DNA of 64,000 bases, from positions 62,001 through 126,000 of the forward strand of contig CAYLLN010000003.1 in NCBI GenBank assembly GCA_964384375.1, written 5' to 3'. This stretch comes from CAYLLN01 sp964384375 (GTDB lineage: Bacteria; Planctomycetota; Planctomycetia; Pirellulales; Pirellulaceae). This document shows, piece by piece, positions 46,153 to 53,584 of the stretch; within the stretch, counting starts at the first letter, position 1; the number at the start of each line of letters is the position of its first letter. A program made the translations under genes and the position numbers. Under the pieces are notes generated by a model. That model was not told the DNA's origin and searched no databases. It worked only from the letters and a program-made list of their open reading frames with translations.

Positions 46153-49100
46153 ATGACTCAGACCTCGCTCTCCGAAGAAGCCATTTTCCTGGCGGCCCTT
46201 GAGAAGCCGACTCGCCCAGAGCGAGTCGCGTATATCGAGGAGGCTTGTGCCGGGAACGATGCACTGCGCCGACGAGTACACGAGCTACTCGCCTCGCACG
46301 ATGCCTCTCGCGGGCCGCTCGACAAGCCTCCCGTGGCGCTGGGTGGGACGATCGACGCCGTGTCCGAGCGCCCCGGCACGCAGATCGGCCCTTACAAACT
46401 CATCGAGCAGATCGGCGAAGGGGGGATGGGCACCGTCTGGATGGCCCAGCAGTCCGAGCCGGTCAAGCGGCTGGTGGCTGTCAAGCTCATCAAGGCGGGC
46501 ATGGATTCGCGGCAGGTCATCGCCCGCTTCGAGGCCGAGCGGCAGGCCCTGGCCCTGATGGACCATCCGAACATCGCCCGCGTGCTCGACGCGGGGACGA
46601 CCGATGTCGGCCGCCCGTACTTCGTCATGGACCTCGTCCGCGGCGTGCCGATCACCCGCTACTGCGACGAGCACCACCTCACGCCCAATGCGCGGCTGGA
46701 GTTGTTCATCCCAGTCTGCCAGGCCATTCAACATGCCCATCAAAAGGGGATCATTCACCGCGACCTGAAGCCGAACAACGTGCTGGTCGCCCTCTACGAT
46801 GGCAAGCCGGTCCCCAAAGTCATCGACTTCGGCGTGGCCAAAGCGACCGGGCAGTCGCTCACCGAGAAGACGCTGGTCACCGGCTTCGGCAGCATCGTCG
46901 GCACGCTGGAATACATGTCGCCCGAGCAGGCCGAGGTCAACCAGCTCGATATCGATACGCGCAGCGATATCTACTCACTCGGCGTGCTCCTCTACGAGCT
47001 GCTGACCGGCAGCACGCCGTTTTCGCGAAGCGAGCTGGAAAAGGCCGGCATGCTCGAGATGCTGCGCGTCATCCGCGAAGAGGAACCATCGAAGCCGAGC
47101 ACGAAACTGAGCACGGCCGAGGGGCTGCCGACGCTGGCCGCCAACCGCGGCACCGAACCCGCCAAACTGACAAAGCTGGTCCGCGGCGAGTTGGACTGGA
47201 TCGTGATGAAGGCGCTCGAAAAGGACCGCAACCGCCGCTACGAGACGGCCAACGGCTTCGCCGCGGATTTACAGCGCTACTTGGCTGATGAAGCGGTATT
47301 GGCCTGCCCACCGAGCGCAGCATATCGCTTTCGCAAATTCGCCCGGCGGAACCGGGGTCGGCTTGCCACGGCCGCGGTCCTGGCGGCTGCCCTGCTCGTC
47401 GCTGTCAGCGGCATCGGTTGGGTGGTGCGCGACCGGTCGGCCCGCGAAGCAGAAATGGCGCGGGAGCGAGCCGATCGCATTGCCGAAGCAGCGCAGCAAC
47501 TGGCCCAACGCCAGGCGAAGGTGGCTGGACAAGTCGAGTCGATCCTGGCCGACGTGGACCGGCTGATGGGGGAACAGAAGTGGCCCGAGGCCCTATCGTC
47601 GGCGCGACGTGCGGAATCAACGTTGTCGGCGGCAGAAGGAACCCCGGAGATTCAATCGCGGGTCAGGCAAGCACTGGCCGACTTGGAGCTGGTGAAGCGG
47701 CTAGATGAGATCCGAATGTCGAGCTCCACACCTTGGGGTTGGGGTAAAAATAAAGATTGGTTCTCGGAACAAGCTGATCGCGGATATGCGGCGGCGCTGC
47801 GCGGTGCCGGAATCGACATCGACGCGCTGCCAGTACAAGAGACCATTGACCGAATCAAGTCGCGCCCGGCGATCGCGGCGGCGCTCCTGCCGGCGTTGGA
47901 CGACTGGGTCGCCGTTCACAGCACGCTCGCGGATCAAACCGCAATGCGCCGCCTCGTTGCCGTGCTCCGCGGTGCAGATTCTGACCCGTGGCGGCAACGG
48001 ATGAGAGATGCCCTGGAGCGCCGCGATTGGGAGACCATGGAGAACCTTGCAAACTCTGAAGACCTGAATCGGCAGACGGCGGCCACCTTGACGTTTCTCT
48101 CCGCGGCGCTTCGAGAAAACGGCAAATCTCAGGCAGAGGAACGGGTTCTTCGGCGAGCCCAGTGGAAGCATCCGGACGACTTTTGGATCAATCACCGGCT
48201 GGGCGTCTATTTGATCTTCGGCGGATCCCCGGGGGGTATCCACGAAGGGATCGGCTACATGCGGGCGGCCGTCGCCGTGTGGCCTCAGAACGACCAAGCC
48301 GTCATGAATCTGGGCAACGGATATGCCTATTTAGGGGATTACGAACAGGCGATTGCCCATTTCCTCAAAGCCTTGGAGATGAATCCCAGCAATCCGGTCC
48401 CCTACCACAACATTGCCCTCCTGCGGCTATCCCAAGGCCGCTATGACGAGGCCATCGCCGCCTTCGACAATGCGCTCAGGCTCGACTTACATCCCAGGGG
48501 GAGGCGACATGCGGCGTTGTCGCTTATCCTCAGCAGCCGGCCCGACGAGCAGCGCCGCGACGTTCGCCGGGCGGCGGAACTCGCCGGTCAAGCGGTCGAA
48601 ATTGATCCTCAGATCAGCGATCACTGGACAGCTTTGGGCGTGGCGCGCTTTCGTCAAGAGCAATGGACCGACGCGCGGGCCGCACTGGAAAAGTCGCTCA
48701 AGCTCGAAACCTTTCAGGGGTCGGGGTCGGAAGAAGCCCTCGATTGTTTCGTCCTGGCGATGTGTTATGAGCGGCTGGCGCAGCACGAGGACGCTCTCTT
48801 CTGCTATGAGCTGGGTGCCGTCTGGATGGAGAACTACCAGCGTCACACCGCGGCGTTGATCCTTCCCTGGCGCACTGAGGTGCCGCTGCTCGACTTACGC
48901 GCCGAGGCGGAAGCGCTGCTCGGCCTGCCGACGGGCCAACCGCCACCAGTAGCTGCCAAAGTTACGCCTGCGGAGAGTCCTCCGGTTGGAACCGCCAGGC
49001 AGGATGCACCGGCGAACCACCGCGGCCAGGCCGCAGCCCGTTACTTCGCGCGGCAAGCGGAGAAACAAGTGGAGCATGAAGTCAAGTCATTCACCGAGGC

Positions 49101-49533
49101 GATTGAGCTTGCTCCGAATCGCTGGGAAGCCTGGCACGATCGTGCGATGTTCTATTTTCAGCGGCAGCGGTGGGAGGCAGCGGCAGCCGATTTCTCCAAG
49201 GGCATTGAGTTGGCTCCCAACGTCCATACGAACTGGTGGCATCGCGGGCATGCCCATCTCAAGCTCCAGAAGTGGGACAAGGCGGCAGCCGACTTTGGGA
49301 AGGTCGTGGAAGGTTGGCCCGACGGGGGCGAAGGCTGGTATTGGCGTGGCCTTGCCTTGGTTCAGATGAATCAGCCGGACAACGCGATGGCCGACCTCCG
49401 ACAGGCGGTCGCCCAAGGGTTCTACCGCTTGGAGAACATGAAAAACGATCCCAACTTCGACCCGCTTCGCAAACGCGATGACTTCGGCAAGTTGCTGGAG
49501 GAACTGGCGGAATCGGAGCGCCGTCAGAAATAG
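46153..49533 (+). CDS. Ser/Thr protein kinase with TPR array (module 2)
   Basis: ATG 46153 opens a 1126-residue kinase. The N-terminal stretch (EEAIFLAALEKPTRPERVAY) is the usual planctomycete kinase lead. The kinase domain has IGEGGMGTVWMA (from about 87), HRDLKPNNVL (about 202) and DFGVAKATG (about 224), all complete. A transmembrane helix sits at about 403-425. The outer part has a coiled region and TPR repeats in two blocks (AYLGDYEQAIAHFLKALEMN, DEAIAAFDNALRLDL, NRWEAWHDRAMFYFQRQRWE). The upstream ECF factor is the likely substrate or partner. Confidence 0.92.
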   Translation: MTQTSLSEEAIFLAALEKPTRPERVAYIEEACAGNDALRRRVHELLASHDASRGPLDKPPVALGGTIDAVSERPGTQIGPYKLIEQIGEGGMGTVWMAQQSEPVKRLVAVKLIKAGMDSRQVIARFEAERQALALMDHPNIARVLDAGTTDVGRPYFVMDLVRGVPITRYCDEHHLTPNARLELFIPVCQAIQHAHQKGIIHRDLKPNNVLVALYDGKPVPKVIDFGVAKATGQSLTEKTLVTGFGSIVGTLEYMSPEQAEVNQLDIDTRSDIYSLGVLLYELLTGSTPFSRSELEKAGMLEMLRVIREEEPSKPSTKLSTAEGLPTLAANRGTEPAKLTKLVRGELDWIVMKALEKDRNRRYETANGFAADLQRYLADEAVLACPPSAAYRFRKFARRNRGRLATAAVLAAALLVAVSGIGWVVRDRSAREAEMARERADRIAEAAQQLAQRQAKVAGQVESILADVDRLMGEQKWPEALSSARRAESTLSAAEGTPEIQSRVRQALADLELVKRLDEIRMSSSTPWGWGKNKDWFSEQADRGYAAALRGAGIDIDALPVQETIDRIKSRPAIAAALLPALDDWVAVHSTLADQTAMRRLVAVLRGADSDPWRQRMRDALERRDWETMENLANSEDLNRQTAATLTFLSAALRENGKSQAEERVLRRAQWKHPDDFWINHRLGVYLIFGGSPGGIHEGIGYMRAAVAVWPQNDQAVMNLGNGYAYLGDYEQAIAHFLKALEMNPSNPVPYHNIALLRLSQGRYDEAIAAFDNALRLDLHPRGRRHAALSLILSSRPDEQRRDVRRAAELAGQAVEIDPQISDHWTALGVARFRQEQWTDARAALEKSLKLETFQGSGSEEALDCFVLAMCYERLAQHEDALFCYELGAVWMENYQRHTAALILPWRTEVPLLDLRAEAEALLGLPTGQPPPVAAKVTPAESPPVGTARQDAPANHRGQAAARYFARQAEKQVEHEVKSFTEAIELAPNRWEAWHDRAMFYFQRQRWEAAAADFSKGIELAPNVHTNWWHRGHAHLKLQKWDKAAADFGKVVEGWPDGGEGWYWRGLALVQMNQPDNAMADLRQAVAQGFYRLENMKNDPNFDPLRKRDDFGKLLEELAESERRQK

Positions 49534-49551
49534 CTGGCAAAAGAACAAAGC

Positions 49552-49593
49552 GGCCGGTGAGGCCCTGACCGTCAAGAAAGTTCCTCACCGGCC
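49552..49593 (+). terminator. Hairpin after the module 2 kinase
   Basis: GGCCGGTGAGG (49552-49562) and CCTCACCGGCC (49583-49593) are exact complements around a 20-base loop, 18 bases after the kinase stop. It could separate kinase transcription from the next gene. Confidence 0.5.
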
Positions 49594-49631
49594 CGGCACC
49601 GCTCCGGCGCTCGGTTTGCGCGCTGGGGACG

Positions 49632-51800
49632 ATGTCTTTCGATTGTAAGCAAGCCGAAAGTGAGCTTCACATGTGGCTGCAGAAATTCTTCGCGTCCTGG
49701 TCTTCCAATTCACCTCGACGCCTGAAGCGCCGCTGCCCTCTGACTTCACGGCTACGCATCGAACCGCTGGAGGACCGTCGTTTACTGGCTTTCATCGCAG
49801 GGGGAAGCTACGACCTCGGCATCGTTGCGGGTGGGATGCTCGGGAACCCGATCGCGGCTGACTTCAACGGCGATGGTCGCGTTGACCTGGCGGCAACAAG
49901 GCCCGCTAACGTCGCCGTGATCCTTGGAAATGGCGATGGCACGTTTCAGTCTCCGCTGCATTCTCCAACAGGCGTCGACCAAGGAATCATCCGCGCTGCT
50001 GAGTTAAATAACGATTCCCGGACGGACCTGGTGTTGGCAGACGCAGCGAACGTGCGAGTCCTACTCGGAAATGGCAACGGGACGTTCCAATCGTCAAACG
50101 TAGTTGCCTTGCCCAATCTGTTGCCGCCGGCATCGGAGACTGTGTATCCGTTGTCACAGACGCCGATTTCGCTCGCCCTGGGTGATTTGAACGCTGACGG
50201 CGCCAGCGACTTGGCCGTGACCGTTGTTGCCGCACATGGCGTCGTCATTGGCGAGTATTCCTACGTCGATGAGTACACCGGCGAGCTTGTCACGATTCCT
50301 TTGACCGAGGAGTACCGGGTCGGCTACCTCAACGTTTTGCTCGGCCATGGTGACGGCACATTCGGGCCGGCGAGTGTAACGCACCTTGGCGCCCAGCCCC
50401 AGCCTGGGGTTTACTTGAATGACGTCACCGGCGACGGGCGGCTTGATTTGCTCGTGAGCTTCGCGAACTACGCGAATGACTTAAGCGTGCTGCCGGGAAA
50501 TGGTGATGGCACGTTGCAGCCCGCCCGTCGATCGTCCGTGGGGGGCCACCTGGCTAACAATGCACAGCCGATGGGGGACTTTGACGGCGACGGTGATTTA
50601 GATCTCGTCGTTCAGGATTGGGGTCACGGCGCTGCAAGGGTGGCGCTGGGTAACGGCGATGGCACGTTTCGAGGCGGCGAAATCTTGATTCCTGCGACCG
50701 GCGTGGATAACGGATCCGCGACCGGATTCTCGGTGGCGCATCTTGGCGCAGTCGCCGACGTTAACGCCGACGGTCGCCTAGACATCGTGGGGACACTTGG
50801 ATGGATCGTTCAGGAAGACGATGGCTACTCCTACGAGAGCCTTTATCTAACGACACTACTCGGCGATGGCAGCGGATCGTTTGCAAAAGCCATCACGGTG
50901 CCTGAAGCAGAATTGCCCTGGCGTTACGGCGAAGAGATCCTGGCCGACATTGATGCCGACGGTCTTCCCGATCTCGTGTGGTCGGGCAATCCCTTCCAAG
51001 AATCGGTGAGTCGCATTTTTGTTGCTCCCAATGACGGCAACTGGACAACCATTCCCTTGCCTGCGGTAAGCATTGCGAACGCGTCCGTCGTCGAAGGCCA
51101 CCAGGGCACCCGCTCGGCAAATTTCACCGTGAGCCTTTCCGCCGCCTCCAGTCGAGCCATCACCGTCGCCTATTCCGTCTTCAATGGCACCGCCTGGGCT
51201 GGTAGCGACTATACCGGCCAGTTGTCCGGCACGCTCACCTTCACCCCTGGCGAGACGACGAAGACAATCGTCGTGTTGGTCAACGGCGACGCCGCCTTCG
51301 AATCAGACGAGACCTTCTTTGTTAACCTGACCAATCCGGCGGGTGTGACCATTGCCGACGGGCAGGGAGCCGGGACGATCGTCAACGACGACTTGGCGCT
51401 TCCCAGCCTGAGCGTCAGCGACGTGAGCAAGAAGGAGGGAAACAGCGGGACGACATCGTTCAGCTTCGTCGTGACGCTTTCCGCTCCGTCGAACGTGCCC
51501 GTGACGGTGCAATATGAGACCGCCAACGGTACAGCCTCGACGGCCAACAACGACTACACCGCCAAGAGCGGCACGCTGACCTTCCAGCCGGGGCAGACGA
51601 GCAAGACGGTCACGGTTTCCGTGCGCGGCGATCGCACGCGGGAGGCCGACGAGACGTTCTTCCTCAACCTGCTGAGCAGCCAGGGAGCGACGATCGGCGA
51701 TGGGCAGGGTCTCGGGACGATCCTGAACGACGACGGAGGCACGCTCGCGGCCGTGATCAATGAATTGGCTTTGTCCCAAGCATGGCGCAAGCGCCGCTGA
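49632..51800 (+). CDS. LEPR-XLL FG-GAP/VCBS protein with two Calx-beta domains (module 2)
   Basis: ATG 49632 is used; ATG 49671 is an alternative. The 722-residue product has the LEPR-XLL motif RIEPLEDRRLLAF. About six FG-GAP/VCBS blades follow (DFNGDGRVDLAATRP, VILGNGDGTFQSP, DLNADGASDLAVT, DFDGDGDLDLVVQDWG). Two Calx-beta domains close the protein (SIANASVVEGHQGTRSANFT and LSVSDVSKKEGNSGTTSFSF). It is a probable exported or surface adhesin-like protein binding calcium. The tail after the second Calx-beta (LAAVINELALSQAWRKRR) is short and lacks a known anchor. Confidence 0.87.
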   Translation: MSFDCKQAESELHMWLQKFFASWSSNSPRRLKRRCPLTSRLRIEPLEDRRLLAFIAGGSYDLGIVAGGMLGNPIAADFNGDGRVDLAATRPANVAVILGNGDGTFQSPLHSPTGVDQGIIRAAELNNDSRTDLVLADAANVRVLLGNGNGTFQSSNVVALPNLLPPASETVYPLSQTPISLALGDLNADGASDLAVTVVAAHGVVIGEYSYVDEYTGELVTIPLTEEYRVGYLNVLLGHGDGTFGPASVTHLGAQPQPGVYLNDVTGDGRLDLLVSFANYANDLSVLPGNGDGTLQPARRSSVGGHLANNAQPMGDFDGDGDLDLVVQDWGHGAARVALGNGDGTFRGGEILIPATGVDNGSATGFSVAHLGAVADVNADGRLDIVGTLGWIVQEDDGYSYESLYLTTLLGDGSGSFAKAITVPEAELPWRYGEEILADIDADGLPDLVWSGNPFQESVSRIFVAPNDGNWTTIPLPAVSIANASVVEGHQGTRSANFTVSLSAASSRAITVAYSVFNGTAWAGSDYTGQLSGTLTFTPGETTKTIVVLVNGDAAFESDETFFVNLTNPAGVTIADGQGAGTIVNDDLALPSLSVSDVSKKEGNSGTTSFSFVVTLSAPSNVPVTVQYETANGTASTANNDYTAKSGTLTFQPGQTSKTVTVSVRGDRTREADETFFLNLLSSQGATIGDGQGLGTILNDDGGTLAAVINELALSQAWRKRR

Positions 51801-52472
51801 CTAAAAATCGAAGATCTCGCCGAACTCCAGTGCGTAGCGGATGTGGCAGCTGCGGATTTCGTTGGCTGCGGCGGTCAGTGGCAGGAATTGGAAGGCACCC
51901 GAGCTGCCGTAGTCGCCAGTCAGGTTCCAGCGGCTGGCGGGGGCAAAGCCGAAGCGAGGGTAGTAGGTTTCGTGGCCGAGGAGGACGACCCAAGTAGGTC
52001 CCGCCTGCCGGGCGGGATCTTCTGGTTCAGATCCGCCTCGGCAAGGCGGATCTACATTTGCCAGGCGACGGCATTCGGCCAGGCCGGCGCGGACGAGTAC
52101 GGAGCCGATGCCGCGGTTTTGGAAGTCGGGATGAACGGCAACGGGGGCGAGGCCGAGGCCAGCTGAAACTGTCGGCCAAGTAGATCCCGTCTGCCGGGCG
52201 GGATTTGGATGCGCAAGTGCGGCCTCGATTGGCGGTTCAGGTCCGCCTCGGCAAGGCGGACCTACGGTTGCTGGGCTGAAAAGGATGTGGCCAACGACGG
52301 TTCCGTCAACTTCGGCGACAAGCGAGATCGTTGCTTTGCCGCGAGCGGTGAGCAGTTCGACCAAGCGGGCTTCGGCATCCGTAGGAAAGGCAGCGACGAG
52401 GACGCGACGGATGGAGGGGGCGTCGGCCGGCGTGGCGGGGCGGATCAGCGGGCTCGTGATGGTCGAAGAAAT
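51801..52472 (-). CDS. GNAT N-acetyltransferase with two in-frame REPIN-like insertions
   Basis: The fold is GNAT: RPATPADAPSIRRVL at the start, then GHILFSP, GLGLAPVAVHPDFQNRGIGS (acetyl-CoA loop near 118-124) and YYPRFGFAPAS, the pattern of a family that acetylates small molecules or peptides. The likely start is ATT at 52472, with AGGGAG upstream, giving 223 residues; the only standard start codon in frame is TTG 52559, which lacks a site. Two inserts break the fold: residues 71-99 (GPPCRGGPEPP to GSTW) and 141-161 (DPPCRGGSEPED to GPTW). Both are encoded by palindromic DNA. The frame is intact, but activity is uncertain. Confidence 0.75.
   Translation of the reverse strand: MSSTITSPLIRPATPADAPSIRRVLVAAFPTDAEARLVELLTARGKATISLVAEVDGTVVGHILFSPATVGPPCRGGPEPPIEAALAHPNPARQTGSTWPTVSAGLGLAPVAVHPDFQNRGIGSVLVRAGLAECRRLANVDPPCRGGSEPEDPARQAGPTWVVLLGHETYYPRFGFAPASRWNLTGDYGSSGAFQFLPLTAAANEIRSCHIRYALEFGEIFDF
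51994..52055. repeat. REPIN-like unit 1 inside the GNAT gene
   Basis: The unit reads GTAG, hairpin AGGTCCCGCC-TGCCG-GGCGGGATCT (51996-52020, one mismatch), an eight-base spacer, hairpin AGATCCGCCT-CGGCA-AGGCGGATCT (52029-52053) and CTAC. It is 62 bases and encodes residues 141-161 of the GNAT protein. Confidence 0.85.
52180..52265. repeat. REPIN-like unit 2 inside the GNAT gene
   Basis: The unit reads GTAG, hairpin AGATCCCGTC with GGCGGGATTT (52182-52206, imperfect), a 32-base spacer, perfect hairpin AGGTCCGCCT-CGGCA-AGGCGGACCT (52239-52263) and CTAC. It is 86 bases and encodes residues 71-99 of the GNAT protein. Confidence 0.85.
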
Positions 52473-52972
52473 CTCTGTGGGCTCCCTGAAATAGTGATTG
52501 ACAAAGTAGTGGACATTTGGAACAATTCGGCCAGAAGGGACACTGCGTGAGCGGGGCAAGTTCGGGCTGCGTTCAGGCGAAGACGGATTGCGGGTAAAAG
52601 CTGGAGGGCAACAGTTACAGCAAGGAGCGAATCGGAATGCTGTTGTGAAACTGTTGTAAGTGTTGTACGGCGAGGCTGGTCATTTCGCCATAAGCAAAGC
52701 CACAGAAACGAGTTGTGGAAAATCGAGGGGGGCATGAAGTTCGGTTTTACAACAGTTTCCCAAAGTGTTGTGATTTCGAGCTTGGTTCGCGGCTTGGATG
52801 CGCTTACTTGGCCTTGCAATCGCCCCCCAGGGTGATACATTGAGCGGCTTGTAGTTTTGGGAAAGTTTCGTCAGGCAATAGTCGTAGCGTGCAGAAGTAG
52901 AAGGAGATTCGTCGCACTGGGCCGGGGTTCGCGAGGGCGCGGCCGGCAGCGTGGAGGAATCACGGCAGACCA
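52473..52972. other. Intergenic region before rpsO
   Basis: These 500 bases separate the divergent GNAT and rpsO genes. AAACTGTTGTAA (52648-52659) and TTACAACAGTTT (52747-52758) are exact inverted copies, with further TGTTGT words between; they may be an operator or fold the rpsO leader. No gene was recognised. Confidence 0.5.
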
Positions 52973-53242
52973 ATGACAGTCACCAAAGAACGCAAGCAGG
53001 AGTTGATTCAGCAGTATCGGCGAGCCGAGAGCGATTCGGGTTCGCCGGAGGTGCAGATCGCGGTCCTCACTGCCCGGATCAACAATTTGACCGAGCACAT
53101 GCGGACGCACGAGAAGGATTACGCCAGCCGGCGGGGGCTGCTCGCTCTCGTCAGTCGGCGGCGAACGCTGCTGGATTACCTGCGTCGCAAGAACCCGCAG
53201 GGGTATCTCGACATCATCGGCAAGCTCGGCATTCGTAAGTAG
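52973..53242 (+). CDS. rpsO: 30S ribosomal protein S15
   Basis: The 89-residue protein (MTVTKERKQELIQQYRRAES to IIGKLGIRK) is standard S15, which binds 16S rRNA early in 30S assembly. The conserved GSPEVQIAVLT, HEKDYASRRGLL and RRRTLLDYLR segments are all present. GGAGGAA (52953-52959) lies upstream of the ATG. The order rpsO-pnp is conserved in many bacteria. S15 often represses its own mRNA by binding the leader; no matching leader fold could be verified here. Confidence 0.97.
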   Translation: MTVTKERKQELIQQYRRAESDSGSPEVQIAVLTARINNLTEHMRTHEKDYASRRGLLALVSRRRTLLDYLRRKNPQGYLDIIGKLGIRK

Positions 53243-53584
53243 TTGCGAGCGCGAATCGTCGCAAGCAAGTGCCGTTTCGTTGCGAGATGGATTGATCGAA
53301 TCTTTGGTGGTGCTGCCCGTGGGCAGCGTGTTGGATGACGGCCGAAGCGTGCCAGGGTTGGCCGCATTTCGGCGTCGGTGGCAGGCAGGTCAACGGAATT
53401 CGTCGCTGATTTCTTCCGGCAGTCGCTCGTGACTGCTCGCTGGGTACCAAGTCCTCTTTCGCTCCTAGAAGGATTCGTTGATTCGTCGAGCGAACGACGA
53501 CACTTGGCTCAGCAGTCTCGCAAGTGCGAGTTTCTCATGCTTCATTTCCGCGTCACGACGCACTCGTAAAGGCAGGCAAAGGCA
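53243..53584 (+). other. Intergenic region between rpsO and pnp
   Basis: The 342 bases hold no gene that I can support. No strong terminator hairpin was seen, so pnp may be partly cotranscribed with rpsO. The region could hold a processing site, as in other bacteria, but this is not visible directly. Confidence 0.4.
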
